A stretch of 64,000 bases of DNA from Ignavigranum ruoffiae (lineage in GTDB: Bacteria > Bacillota > Bacilli > Lactobacillales > Aerococcaceae): the NCBI RefSeq assembly GCF_900110675.1, contig NZ_FOEN01000005.1:62001-126000 (forward strand), in the 5' to 3' direction. Under the pieces are notes generated by a model, which saw only the letters and a list, made by a program, of their open reading frames with translations, did not search any database and had not been told where the DNA came from. The position numbers and the translations under genes are program-made. Shown piece after piece: positions 9,898 through 21,075 of this stretch (position 1 is its first letter; every line of letters starts with the position of its first letter).

Positions 9898-10554
9898 CTA
9901 AAGACTGATCCAAGCCGAAAGATACCCACTCATCCAGAGAAGACCCATTACAATTAATACAAGCCCGGCTAATTGATAAATTCGATGACTAATTGCCTTA
10001 AAAGGAGCCAATAAATCCTTAATCGATTGCACTAAATAAGCTGAGAGTACAAAAGGTAAAGCTAAGCCCATACAGAATAGCCCCATCATCAACATCGATT
10101 GACCCAAATGATCAGCTGTTAAACTCAGACTTAAAGCAGCTGCTAAATAAGCGCCAACGCAAGGTGTCCAACTCAGAGCAAACACCAAACCGAATAAAAA
10201 GCTATTCGTTGAAGTATCAAGCCAAGAGGTTAGGGAAGCTAAGCCCTTCGATTTTAACAATCGAGTAGGAAATAATATCGACAAGCCGATCAATATCATC
10301 CATAGACCCGCAAAAAAGTTAAGCCAAGACTGATAAGGCAGCAACCAGGAAGCTAGTGAGTATAGCAAACCATTCATTAAGATGAACACTAAACTAAAGC
10401 CGATAATAAATAAAAATACTTGACCCATAAATTGTCGCTGAGATTTCGTTTCACCTTGAGCACCAAAATAAGCCAAATATAAAGGAATCATTGGCAGCAT
10501 ACAGGGAGAAATAAAGGTCAAAATCCCTTCTAAAAATATCAGCCAGTAGACCAT
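9898..10554 (-). CDS. ccdA: CcdA-type thiol-disulfide transmembrane electron carrier
   Basis: A 218-residue membrane protein with about six segments and the two conserved cysteines of the DsbD/CcdA family: FISPCMLPMIPLYL near residue 19, and LSWTPCVGAYLAA in the fourth segment. It carries reducing equivalents across the membrane to the adjacent TlpA-like protein. The ATG at 10554 has AGGAGGTGA five bases upstream; the in-frame GTG at 10563 lies inside that site and is rejected. Confidence 0.92.
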   Translation of the reverse strand: MVYWLIFLEGILTFISPCMLPMIPLYLAYFGAQGETKSQRQFMGQVFLFIIGFSLVFILMNGLLYSLASWLLPYQSWLNFFAGLWMILIGLSILFPTRLLKSKGLASLTSWLDTSTNSFLFGLVFALSWTPCVGAYLAAALSLSLTADHLGQSMLMMGLFCMGLALPFVLSAYLVQSIKDLLAPFKAISHRIYQLAGLVLIVMGLLWMSGYLSAWISL

Positions 10555-10577
10555 AACTGTCACCTCCTATCACCCAT

Positions 10578-10600
10578 AAAAAAACCTCGCCGAAGCGAGG
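10578..10600 (-). terminator. Terminator after the small acetyltransferase
   Basis: GCCTCGC-TTCG-GCGAGGTTTTTTT on the minus strand: a stable tetraloop hairpin with a T-run, directly after the gene ending at 10615. Confidence 0.92.
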
Positions 10601-10614
10601 CTTCACAGAAATGA

Positions 10615-10902
10615 TTAAGCTTTTCGAGCATCGATATCTGCATATTTAACTGGTTCATCATCAAATTTCTTAACTACATAAGGACAAATTGGATAGATTT
10701 TCTTCCCTTGGGCTTTCATATCCTGAATCAATTCATCCAGAAGTTGACTGGCAACCCCTTGACCTCTTAAGGAGTCTGAAGTATAAGTATGGTCTGCAGC
10801 CACAACTTTAGGATCATCTGTGTCTCGGTATGTAATTTCAGCAATCATTTGTCCCTTGTCATTACGAACAACAATCGCATGATCTTCACGTAAAAATTCC
10901 AT
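10615..10902 (-). CDS. YjdJ-like GNAT N-acetyltransferase
   Basis: A 95-residue protein of the small GNAT group. SLRGQGVASQLLDELIQDM is the acetyl-CoA pyrophosphate loop and is followed by the group-typical YPICPYVVKKFD. Substrates of this group are mostly unknown. It has its own ribosome binding site (AGGAGG) and terminator, so it is probably monocistronic. Confidence 0.88.
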   Translation of the reverse strand: MEFLREDHAIVVRNDKGQMIAEITYRDTDDPKVVAADHTYTSDSLRGQGVASQLLDELIQDMKAQGKKIYPICPYVVKKFDDEPVKYADIDARKA

Positions 10903-11052
10903 GAAATTTCCTCCTTATTCTATCTTAATGTCATTATACTCCGACTGATCGATGAATGATAATAATAAGCTTAATCTAACAAATTATCGGGATAAAGCTG
11001 CTATTGTATTTTGATACATTATCAAAAAACATACAAATAGACTATCCCTTTC

Positions 11053-11928
11053 TTACTTATCTTGTAGGTAGTATGCTTGATATAATTCTTCTAGTGAGGT
11101 CTGTTGATGAATGACATGATCCACCATGATCTGATTATTGATTAATAGATTAATATAAGGACTAGGATCCCCACTTAGCTTCACTCCTTGATCTAACACT
11201 TCATAATTTAAGCCCGCATTTTGACTAGCCGGGATGAAACGAGATTGATCGGCTTGTTGTGAGAAGACAAAGATGAGTTGTAATGCTTGTTCTTGATCCA
11301 AGAAAACTCGCTCCAATTTTTTATCTTTGATTAAGAAGACTTGGTCTACGAGTTCTTGAACCAAAGCTAAGTTATGAGATGAAATTAAGATGGTTTTACC
11401 TTGGTTTCGTAATTTCTCTAAAATACGCTTTAAATCAAGGATACTCGTCGGATCTAGTCCATTAAAAGGTTCATCCATCACGATACACTCAGCTTGATTA
11501 ATTAAAGCCATAGCAATTAATAAATGCTGTTTCATTCCTAGAGAATAGGTTCTAGTTTTCTTATGCAAATAAGTGTTCATGCCGACTTCTTGACAGACCT
11601 CCTCAATGCGTGAGGATTTAATATGATGGACATCCGTTAAAAACTTCAAATGATCATATGCGGTCAGTTGCGGATATAAAATTTGGTAGTCTTGCATATA
11701 ATAGGCTCGTTGATAGATGCGAATATCTTTATTTAAGTATTTGTCAAAATATATTTGACCTTGATATTGATCATCCAGATTGAACATCATCCGAATTAAT
11801 GTTGTCTTCCCGATGCCATTGGGTCCTATCAAACCAATTGAATGTCCGCTCGGAATCGTCGCAGAAAGATTCTCAAAGATACTCTGCTCGCCAAATTTTT
11901 TGCTAATATTTTTTAATTGAATTTCCAT
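11053..11928 (-). CDS. ABC transporter ATP-binding protein
   Basis: A 291-residue ATPase: GPNGIGKTTLIRMM (Walker A), SLGMKQHLLIAMAL (signature region), CIVMDEPFNGLDP (Walker B), and SSHN for the H-loop. About 80 C-terminal residues extend beyond the nucleotide-binding domain, as in drug or bacteriocin-export ATPases. Its start overlaps the upstream 841-residue permease by 26 bases, so the two form one exporter operon. The substrate is not evident. Confidence 0.9.
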   Translation of the reverse strand: MEIQLKNISKKFGEQSIFENLSATIPSGHSIGLIGPNGIGKTTLIRMMFNLDDQYQGQIYFDKYLNKDIRIYQRAYYMQDYQILYPQLTAYDHLKFLTDVHHIKSSRIEEVCQEVGMNTYLHKKTRTYSLGMKQHLLIAMALINQAECIVMDEPFNGLDPTSILDLKRILEKLRNQGKTILISSHNLALVQELVDQVFLIKDKKLERVFLDQEQALQLIFVFSQQADQSRFIPASQNAGLNYEVLDQGVKLSGDPSPYINLLINNQIMVDHVIHQQTSLEELYQAYYLQDK

Positions 11929-14431
11929 GATTTCGCGTCCTTTCCCACCGTATTCTGAATGATCCCCAGCCAGCCAAACTCAACAAAATTGACCAAGAAA
12001 TTAATACTCCCACACCAGTCAGTGCATTCAATTGGGGAACATTGGCTTGTTGGGCTAGCCAACCATCGGCGACACTAAAGGCATTTAGATATAAGAAAGG
12101 GAAATAGCTTATCAAATCGAAAGCAATGAATTGCCGACTTAAATAATATCCGACACAACATAAGACAATGATCAGAGAAACAACAATGAATCGATGCTTC
12201 AGCCAAATGGAAAGAAATAAGCCAAAACTTAGCATAAAAAGAACGATTGGAATAAGTAAAATTAAAACACGAAAGACAACTTGCGAAATTTCTACCATTT
12301 GGAAATACAGGTGGCTACCACTCGCATAAATAGCATGGGAATTGGGGCTTTGCCCCAGCACATCTGGAACAAATTCAGCTATGGGGTAATTAAACTGGCC
12401 TAGCCCTCCGAAAATCATAGCCAAACCCATGAAGGTTAACATTCCCGTAACTAGTAGCATGAACATAGCAATAATATTGTAGAATAATTTTGACAAATAC
12501 AAATTTTGTCGCTTTCTGGGTTGAAGGAAAAGAAAATCAAGATGGGGTAAAGGGCTGACTTCTTCACTGATTGATGCAAATAAGACGATGAAGAGCAGAA
12601 CAATTCCGATTAAATGCAGATGATTCTCAAAGAATATATAAAGACTATGAACCATCGAATGATCCCACTGACTCTGTTCAGCTCGATTTCCATAATAAGG
12701 ATGGTACTGATCTAATAAAAGATTACCCAAAAGTAAAGGTTTCAAATTGTTCTCTTTAATCAATATATTCTGAGCTTGCCCCGCCAATAAGGGTTTCTCT
12801 GCTGACCCGTGACCTTGTTTTAGATTCTCTTGTTCGTCGAGATAATAACGTTCGCGAAATTGGATTAAAGTTGTTTGATCAAAATTCCCTTGGTTGAGTT
12901 TATCTAATGCTATTTGGTAATAACTTAAGGAATTTTCAAAAGTGCTCTTTATCGACTCAATACTTTCAAAATCGGCAGGATATTGCTCTTGATACCACTC
13001 TTTGAAACGCTGCTCCTTATTTTTCCGTTGTTTAAATTCATCATTATACATGGTATGACTCTGCAAATAAATAAGTTCTACTGTATTCGTCATTTCAACA
13101 ACTTTATCCTGATAATAACTAACTTGATTCTCCAAATAATCACGAAATTCTTCTTCAGCATGAGTGGACTTAAAGTAGATAAAGAAGTAGGCCACTCCTA
13201 GGCCAACTAAAAGTATCCACAAGACCCTCTTTACATAAGAATGTCGTAAAAGCTTGGTCAATTCAAAGTTAATCCAACTGGGTAGAAAAGTGCAGTGAAT
13301 CTTCTTTGCCAACTGTTCTTTGCGCTGACGGCTACGATACAAATATTGATAGGTCATCGTTAGAAGCGAAGAATGACTGTAAATCAACCAAACAACGAAT
13401 ACGGACAAACTCAGGCTAATAATTACCCAAGCTTGGACCGAAAGCAATTGATTGTTTAAATCAAAAAAATACGATAAAGGATTCCAAACGTCTCCTTTAG
13501 CAAAAATTTGTAAGATGAAAAGCAGAAGAAACAAGGCAATAAAGTTTAAATCCTTAGTTCTGATAAAGCCAGCGAACAATTGGGCGAGCCAAGCCATACC
13601 CGTCAGTAGCCCTAGCCAAACTGCCAATTTGACGAGAATTATCTGCCAAACAGGCATAAGTAATGAAGAAAAACGCCCAGACAAAATGATGGGATACCAA
13701 AGGAACTTCCACCCTGTCATGGTCAATACAAGACTAGATACGATTGCATAAATAAATACTACGACAGCCATTGCGAGCATAAGCAGGTGTTGATCAAAGC
13801 GAATAACTTGTTGGCGCTTAATAGGAGATATCAGTATAAAGTCGAACTGAGGATGCTGAACCCGGTACATCCGGAAAGCAAATAATAACAATATCGCCAC
13901 TGCCGTGTAAATTCCAAACATCCAGTCAGCAAGTTGAACGAGGTAATTAACTGAAAGGGTCGGGTAGTCTTCCATTAAGTAGGGAAAATTATAAGCTTGC
14001 ATTATCTCAGCTCGTTCTTGCTGAATCAATAATTCATCTTGACGATCCCCTAAAATAGGAAAAAATTTGGGTAGATTTTCAATGGATTGGTAAGACTGAT
14101 AGAGATTAAGAGCCTCACGCGCAAAAAAATAATTATTCTGATGCAGTTTATTTTTCCATTGCATAAGCGTTTGGTTCGCATCTAAAAGTAGTTGATCATA
14201 GCGATCATTAGCATCAAAATCTGGATCGATTTCTTTTTGATAACGGATCATCTCTTGATGCATGTTCAAGGTATCTTGTTCAACTTGTAAATTCTGACTC
14301 ATTCTTTCATAGGTAAGATCCTCTTGCTGCGAATTATAAACATGTAAGATTAGTGGCATTAATAAAATAGATATGATAAAGACCCAGGGTAATTTATTCT
14401 GTATGACCTCTTTCCACAAAAATTTTTTCAT
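11903..14431 (-). CDS. ABC-2-type permease, tandem-duplicated
   Basis: An approximately 842-residue membrane protein built of two similar halves. Each starts with a cytoplasmic W-K-E or F-E-L-T-K segment and one membrane helix, then a roughly 130-residue charged, Gln-rich extracellular stretch, then a bundle of membrane helices. The first half spans about residues 1-360 and the second about 390-842. A single chain thus replaces the usual permease dimer. ATG at 14431 is preferred (GGAGAAGG upstream) over a TTG two codons earlier. It pairs with the ATPase at 11053-11928. Transport of a peptide or antimicrobial is possible but unproven. Confidence 0.85.
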   Translation of the reverse strand: MKKFLWKEVIQNKLPWVFIISILLMPLILHVYNSQQEDLTYERMSQNLQVEQDTLNMHQEMIRYQKEIDPDFDANDRYDQLLLDANQTLMQWKNKLHQNNYFFAREALNLYQSYQSIENLPKFFPILGDRQDELLIQQERAEIMQAYNFPYLMEDYPTLSVNYLVQLADWMFGIYTAVAILLLFAFRMYRVQHPQFDFILISPIKRQQVIRFDQHLLMLAMAVVVFIYAIVSSLVLTMTGWKFLWYPIILSGRFSSLLMPVWQIILVKLAVWLGLLTGMAWLAQLFAGFIRTKDLNFIALFLLLFILQIFAKGDVWNPLSYFFDLNNQLLSVQAWVIISLSLSVFVVWLIYSHSSLLTMTYQYLYRSRQRKEQLAKKIHCTFLPSWINFELTKLLRHSYVKRVLWILLVGLGVAYFFIYFKSTHAEEEFRDYLENQVSYYQDKVVEMTNTVELIYLQSHTMYNDEFKQRKNKEQRFKEWYQEQYPADFESIESIKSTFENSLSYYQIALDKLNQGNFDQTTLIQFRERYYLDEQENLKQGHGSAEKPLLAGQAQNILIKENNLKPLLLGNLLLDQYHPYYGNRAEQSQWDHSMVHSLYIFFENHLHLIGIVLLFIVLFASISEEVSPLPHLDFLFLQPRKRQNLYLSKLFYNIIAMFMLLVTGMLTFMGLAMIFGGLGQFNYPIAEFVPDVLGQSPNSHAIYASGSHLYFQMVEISQVVFRVLILLIPIVLFMLSFGLFLSIWLKHRFIVVSLIIVLCCVGYYLSRQFIAFDLISYFPFLYLNAFSVADGWLAQQANVPQLNALTGVGVLISWSILLSLAGWGSFRIRWERTRNHGNSIKKY

Positions 14432-14581
14432 CGCCAACCTTCTCCGCTCCTAATGTTTCAATTTTTACTTATCATGGCTTTACTTTATATTAAATGGAAC
14501 TTTTTTAATTTTATTGTAATCTTTATTTAATCTAATATTAACATTTATTCTAAACAAAACAAGCCTATATTCAATAAAAAA

Positions 14582-14609
14582 CCTCCGTGACTTTATAAAG
14601 CCACAGAGG
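14582..14609 (-). terminator. Terminator of lysS
   Basis: Hairpin CCTCTGTGGC..GTCACGGAGG with a following T-run on the minus strand, about 15 bases after the lysS stop. Confidence 0.88.
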
Positions 14610-14624
14610 AGTTCTGCTAGATAT

Positions 14625-16166
<1,542 letters not shown>

Positions 16167-16270
16167 TCATTCTAGCTTATTCTGTGACGTTTGTCATACC
16201 TATTTCAGATTTTTATTTATATTTTTATGAATATTGTCCTTCCGCCTACATTAAAGCTTAGAATTTGCGG

Positions 16271-17299
16271 TTAACTCGCTTGGTCCTGGCGTCGTTGTCG
16301 ATGAAGACGGCGTTTCTTGTCCGCAGCCTCAGCCTGATCAGCAAATTCATTTAGCATATCAATCACCACTTGCGAAGATTCTGTTTCATTGATAGCTACT
16401 TTGACTTTGGAAGACCGAGGAATTCCTTTAAGATAATAATGGGCCTGAGTTCTGAATTCCCTGGTCGCTTCGCGGTCCCCCTTCAGAGCTACTAATCGAT
16501 GCAAGTGTTCAATCGCTATATCAATCTTGTCCCGTGGACTCATCGCTGGTAGCTCTTCACCCGTCTCTAAATAATGAACCATCTGTTTAACCACCCAAGG
16601 ATTACCGAGAGCAGCCCGACCGACCATTACTCCGTCAACACCGGTTTCCGCTAATAATTGCTTTGCTTGTTGGGGCGTTCGAACATCGCCATTCCCGACA
16701 AAAGGAATCCCCTTGACGTGTGAAGCAACTTCCGCCAGAATATCCCAATTCGCCTTACCTTCATACATTTGAACTCGCGTTCGACCATGCATAGCAATCA
16801 TTGATACACCCGCTTCTTGTGCAGCCAGGGCATTCTCCACTGCATAGAGATGGTCATCATCCCAGCCAGTCCGCATCTTGACCGTGACGGGCTTATCAAT
16901 CGCTGAAACTACCGCATGAACCATTTCATAGACCTTATTAGGGTCAAGTAACCAGCGAGCACCAGCTTCCGCCTTAATCACCTTGTTGACCGGGCAACCC
17001 ATATTAATATCAATAATGGCAGCTTCAGTATTCTCAGCCACGTATTTAGCCGCTTCGACCAAGGTATCTTTATTGCCACCCATAATTTGAATACTTAGTG
17101 GATACTCGTTCTCGGCAATATGAAGCATGGACAAGGTTTTCTTATTCCGATATTGGATGCCCTTATCAGAAATCATCTCACAGACAACGAGACCCGCACC
17201 AAATTGTTTGACAATCGTCCGAAAAGCAGCGTTAGAGACACCGGCCATCGGCGCCACAACAATTGGATTATCAATTTGAATGTCTCCTATTTTAAACAT
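16271..17299 (-). CDS. dusB: tRNA-dihydrouridine synthase
   Basis: A 342-residue FMN-dependent enzyme that reduces uridines in tRNA. The chain shows PIVVAPMAGVSNAAFR, DINMGCPVNKVIKAEAGARW (with the catalytic Cys), VTVKMRTGWD, and FVGNGDVRTP and GVMVGRAALGNPW in the FMN phosphate site. It overlaps the end of hslO by eight bases, so the two genes are coupled. Confidence 0.95.
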   Translation of the reverse strand: MFKIGDIQIDNPIVVAPMAGVSNAAFRTIVKQFGAGLVVCEMISDKGIQYRNKKTLSMLHIAENEYPLSIQIMGGNKDTLVEAAKYVAENTEAAIIDINMGCPVNKVIKAEAGARWLLDPNKVYEMVHAVVSAIDKPVTVKMRTGWDDDHLYAVENALAAQEAGVSMIAMHGRTRVQMYEGKANWDILAEVASHVKGIPFVGNGDVRTPQQAKQLLAETGVDGVMVGRAALGNPWVVKQMVHYLETGEELPAMSPRDKIDIAIEHLHRLVALKGDREATREFRTQAHYYLKGIPRSSKVKVAINETESSQVVIDMLNEFADQAEAADKKRRLHRQRRQDQAS

Positions 17300-18188
17300 C
17301 GGCTGATCCTGCTTTCTTGTGAGCTAGAATTGCTTCCAATTCTTCTTTAGAGAATTGATAAGCCGTTTTACAATAATGGCAGACTGTTTCAGCTCCTTGG
17401 TCTTCATCAATCATAGCTTGCAAGTCTTCAACACTTAACAAACTTAAGGCTTGGCCAAATTTCTCCTTACTACAAGGACACGAGAAAGCAACTTCTTGTT
17501 GGTCCAAGATCTGATAATCTCCTTGAGGCGAAAGAATCTGTAACAATTCAGTCAAAGGATCTTCACTTTCAAAGATAGGAGCTAATTGTCCTAAGGATTC
17601 AATGGCTGTTTCCAGACTTTGAATGGTTTCTTCTTGAGCGTCCGGCATGACTTGGACCATAAAACCACCGGCTACTTGGACCGATTCATCGGGATTGACC
17701 AAGACGCTGAGCCCAATCGAAGATGGGGTTTGTTCGGACACCGCCATATAGTAAGTGAAATCCTCGCCCTGTTCGCCACTGATTAAATTCACTTGGCCGA
17801 CAAAGGCTTTCTCGCCAGCCATTTGTTTCTTAACACTAAGTACGCCAGGTAAACCAATGGCACCTGTCACATCTAATTTACCCGCCTTATTTAAAGGTAA
17901 AGCAACTTCTGGATTGTTCAAATAACCTCTGACATGACCTTGGCCATCGGTCTCAGCTACAATCCGACCAACTGGCCCCTCACCTTCAATCATGACAGAG
18001 ACTTGTCCTCTATCTTTAAGGTTAGAACCTAGTAATAATGTGGCAACTAGGGTTCGGCCGAAGGCAGCTGTGGCCGTATGCCACGTCCCATGAATTTGAG
18101 CAGCTTGGCGAACGGTTTCACTCGCTTCCACCACAATAATTCTTACTTCTTTGTTATAAGCTAATATTTTACTTAGTCGATCAGTCAT
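17292..18188 (-). CDS. hslO: Hsp33 redox-regulated chaperone
   Basis: A 298-residue cytoplasmic holdase activated by oxidation. The C-terminal zinc switch is present as SCPCSKEKF and CHYC, giving all four cysteines. The N-terminal part carries the typical GRTLVATLLLGSNLK. GAGGAGGGATCCA precedes the ATG. It overlaps dusB at the 3' end. Confidence 0.95.
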   Translation of the reverse strand: MTDRLSKILAYNKEVRIIVVEASETVRQAAQIHGTWHTATAAFGRTLVATLLLGSNLKDRGQVSVMIEGEGPVGRIVAETDGQGHVRGYLNNPEVALPLNKAGKLDVTGAIGLPGVLSVKKQMAGEKAFVGQVNLISGEQGEDFTYYMAVSEQTPSSIGLSVLVNPDESVQVAGGFMVQVMPDAQEETIQSLETAIESLGQLAPIFESEDPLTELLQILSPQGDYQILDQQEVAFSCPCSKEKFGQALSLLSVEDLQAMIDEDQGAETVCHYCKTAYQFSKEELEAILAHKKAGSADV

Positions 18189-18268
18189 TGGATCCCTCCT
18201 CTAAGAATGTGCTTGCTCTTTCTTATTGACAAGACTTTGTCATTTGCATTTCATTCATAAATAGTAAA

Positions 18269-18306
18269 AATGACACTGAAGTCTTGGTCTTTACCCCAGT
18301 GTCATT
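18269..18306 (-). terminator. Terminator of ftsH
   Basis: Arms AATGACACTG and CAGTGTCATT with a T-run on the minus strand, in the gap between ftsH and hslO. Confidence 0.82.
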
Positions 18307-18324
18307 CTATCGAATTCAAAAAAA

Positions 18325-20406
18325 TTATTCTACTTCTTCATCTTCGGCTGCTGAGGAATCAGGATCCGACTGGATGACTTGATTAGCATCCGTATCGCTT
18401 TGCGGATCAGTTTGCTCATCTTCAGCTTTCTCTTTGGCTTGTTCGAACGTATCAGCTTGTTCAATTGCCTCTGCTTGATCGGTCGGTTCCTTAGGCATCT
18501 CTCCCGTCTCAAAGAGTGATTTAATTTCTGGCGCATCTAAGGTTTCAACTTCGAGAAGTTTCTCTGCAATGGTATTTAATTGTTCACGGTGCTCATTGAT
18601 GATTCGATGAGCTTCCTGGTGAGCTTCATTCATAATTCGCCGAACTTCTTCATCAATTTCATAAGCAGAACGTTCTGAATAAGTTAATTGATTACCAAAT
18701 TGACGTCCATTTAGATCTTGACTGTAGCCACCATATTGAATGGTACCCAATTTTTCCGACATTCCATATTCAGTAACCATGGAACGGACGATTTGAGTAG
18801 CTTGTTGGAAGTCATTGCTGGCTCCGGTCGACTGACTGTTAAAGACGATTTCTTCAGAGACACGGCCACCTAAGAGACCAACCACTTGTTCGAAGAGTTC
18901 TTTGTAAGTGACAATATATTGATCTTCTTTCGGTAACATAATGGCATAACCACCAGCCCGGCCCCGAGGAACAATGGTAACCTTGTGAACGACTCGGGCG
19001 TCACTTAACACCATGCCAACCACAGTATGACCTGCTTCATGATAAGCCACGGTCTTCCGTTGAACTTCAGACATCTTCTTATCCGCCTTGGCAGGACCGG
19101 CAATCACCCGGTCATGGGCTTCGTCAACATCGGCAGGTGTAATTTCATTTCGATTGAAACGAGCCGCTAATAAAGCCGCTTCATTTAACAGGTTCTCTAA
19201 GTCAGCCCCAGAGAAACCTGGAGTTTGTTGGGCAATTAACTTCAAGTTAACATTCTTCGCTAATTGTTTATTGCGGGCATGAACTCGTAAGATAGCTTCA
19301 CGACCTTTAACGTCAGGATTACCCACTAGAATTTGTCGGTCAAAACGACCTGGACGTAAGAGGGCTGGGTCTAAGACATCAGCACGGTTCGTTGCCGCCA
19401 TCACAATGACCCCTTCATTCCCTTCAAATCCATCCATCTCTACAAGCAATTGGTTTAAGGTTTGTTCGCGTTCATCGTGGCCTCCACCCATTCCAATTCC
19501 CCGTGAACGACCTACCGCATCAATCTCATCGATAAAGATAATTGCCGGGGCTTCTTTTTTAGCATTCTCAAAGAGATCACGAACACGAGATGCACCGACA
19601 CCGACGAACATCTCAACGAATTCTGACCCAGAAATTGAGAAGAATGGGACACCGGCTTCTCCGGCAACAGCTTTCGCTAGCAATGTCTTACCAGTTCCTG
19701 GAGGGCCTTCAAGCAAGACACCGGCCGGAATCCGAGCTCCTAATTTTGTAAAGCGGGCAGGCGCTTTTAAGAATTCTACAATCTCAACCAACTCTTGTTT
19801 TTCTTCCTCGGCACCAGCAACGTCATCAAAACGTACTTTGACATTCTCTTCAGTTTGCACTTTAGTCTTGGCTTTACCAAAGTTCATGACACCTTTACCA
19901 CCGCCGCCACCTTGGGACATCATGGTATACATTAAGAAGAAAGTAGGCACTAATAAAATTAGGAATGGCAACATATTCAACCACATACCAACACTAGACT
20001 CTGGTAGAGTCTTCATCACCGTATTGGATTGGCTCGCCAACTCAGTGACTTTGGCTAGCGTGGCATCGTTTCCTAAGATTTGGGCCTTAAATTTCTGTTT
20101 AGGACTATCTGAGGATTGGAAGACATCAAGGAAATCTGCATTCTTATTGTCTTTATTATTGGAAGATGAGTTGCGATCCTTATATTCCCCAGTCACCACA
20201 TAAGCGCCAGAGCCAATTTGGATTTCGAAATTCTTAATGGAGCCTTCTTCAAGTTTTTTAAAGAATTGACTGGAATTAATTTCTTCAGTACGACCACTTT
20301 GACCAATATTTCCTGAGAATAATTGGACTAAACCAAGTAGGGCTAGAAATAATAAGATATATGATAAAGTGCCCTTAAAAACCGGTCGTTTTGGTTTTTT
20401 GTTCAT
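18325..20406 (-). CDS. ftsH: ATP-dependent zinc metalloprotease FtsH
   Basis: A 693-residue membrane AAA protease. Two N-terminal membrane segments (about 12-30 and 143-163) flank an extracytoplasmic domain. Then come [17 protein letters not shown] (Walker A), FIDEIDAVG (Walker B), the second-region-of-homology arginines, and HEAGH, the zinc-binding protease motif near residue 457. The C-terminus is a long acidic, Glu/Asp/Gln-rich tail. It degrades misfolded membrane proteins. AAGGAGG precedes the ATG. It lies downstream of hpt. Confidence 0.98.
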   Translation of the reverse strand: MNKKPKRPVFKGTLSYILLFLALLGLVQLFSGNIGQSGRTEEINSSQFFKKLEEGSIKNFEIQIGSGAYVVTGEYKDRNSSSNNKDNKNADFLDVFQSSDSPKQKFKAQILGNDATLAKVTELASQSNTVMKTLPESSVGMWLNMLPFLILLVPTFFLMYTMMSQGGGGGKGVMNFGKAKTKVQTEENVKVRFDDVAGAEEEKQELVEIVEFLKAPARFTKLGARIPAGVLLEGPPGTGKTLLAKAVAGEAGVPFFSISGSEFVEMFVGVGASRVRDLFENAKKEAPAIIFIDEIDAVGRSRGIGMGGGHDEREQTLNQLLVEMDGFEGNEGVIVMAATNRADVLDPALLRPGRFDRQILVGNPDVKGREAILRVHARNKQLAKNVNLKLIAQQTPGFSGADLENLLNEAALLAARFNRNEITPADVDEAHDRVIAGPAKADKKMSEVQRKTVAYHEAGHTVVGMVLSDARVVHKVTIVPRGRAGGYAIMLPKEDQYIVTYKELFEQVVGLLGGRVSEEIVFNSQSTGASNDFQQATQIVRSMVTEYGMSEKLGTIQYGGYSQDLNGRQFGNQLTYSERSAYEIDEEVRRIMNEAHQEAHRIINEHREQLNTIAEKLLEVETLDAPEIKSLFETGEMPKEPTDQAEAIEQADTFEQAKEKAEDEQTDPQSDTDANQVIQSDPDSSAAEDEEVE

Positions 20407-20490
20407 CTTTGAACCTCCTTTTGACTATCTTTGATGATTACAACATAATAACATATTTTGCTTCATCTGGGTAAAAAAATTGCTTACTGT

Positions 20491-21036
20491 TTAAGAATTA
20501 TATACTTCTTCTTTTAAAACGCCGATATAAGGTAAATTACGATATTTTTGTTTATAGTCAAGGCCATAACCTACCAAGAATTTATCAGGGACTTGAATAC
20601 CCACATAATCTGGGACTAAATCTTTAAAAATTCGTCGCTCAGGCTTATCCAACAAAGTACAAATTTTGATTGAAGCTGCACCGCGATATTCAAATAACTC
20701 GGTCAGATATTGCAAAGTCCGACCTGTATCAATAATATCTTCAACAATCAAGAGATGTTTACCTTTAATTTGGGTATCCAAGTCTTTAACAATCCGCACT
20801 TCCCCAGATGATTCAAAGGCATCACCGTATGATGAGACATCCATAAAATCAATATCTACATATAAATCCATGGCGCGAATAATGTCTGCCATAAATATAG
20901 CAGCACCGCGTAATATCCCAATAACTACCACTTCTTTTCCGGCATAATCTTCAGTCAATTGTTTGCCTAAGGCTTGGATGGCTGTTTGAATTTCTTCGGG
21001 TGTTACCAGAATTTCTTTAATATCTTTCTCCAACAT
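20491..21036 (-). CDS. hpt: Hypoxanthine phosphoribosyltransferase
   Basis: Purine salvage enzyme of 181 residues that makes IMP or GMP from base and PRPP. The PRPP-binding loop is [14 protein letters not shown], followed by FLVGYGLDY. The ATG at 21036 is eight bases after AAGGAG; an in-frame GTG one codon earlier is possible. It lies between tilS and ftsH, the conserved Firmicute order. Confidence 0.96.
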   Translation of the reverse strand: MLEKDIKEILVTPEEIQTAIQALGKQLTEDYAGKEVVVIGILRGAAIFMADIIRAMDLYVDIDFMDVSSYGDAFESSGEVRIVKDLDTQIKGKHLLIVEDIIDTGRTLQYLTELFEYRGAASIKICTLLDKPERRIFKDLVPDYVGIQVPDKFLVGYGLDYKQKYRNLPYIGVLKEEVYNS

Positions 21037-21075
21037 CACTTTATCTCCTTTAAATCTATCTTGTTCATTATCTTA

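Noticed and set aside
18330-18536. 68-codon minus-strand frame within the 3' end of ftsH
   Set aside because: Out-of-frame shadow of the acidic tail. It is rich in Lys/Arg because the other frame is rich in Glu/Gln, and it has no start signal.
19406-20203. 265-codon plus-strand frame within ftsH
   Set aside because: Antisense shadow of a highly conserved gene. The product is Ser/Pro-rich with no recognisable fold and no ribosome binding site.
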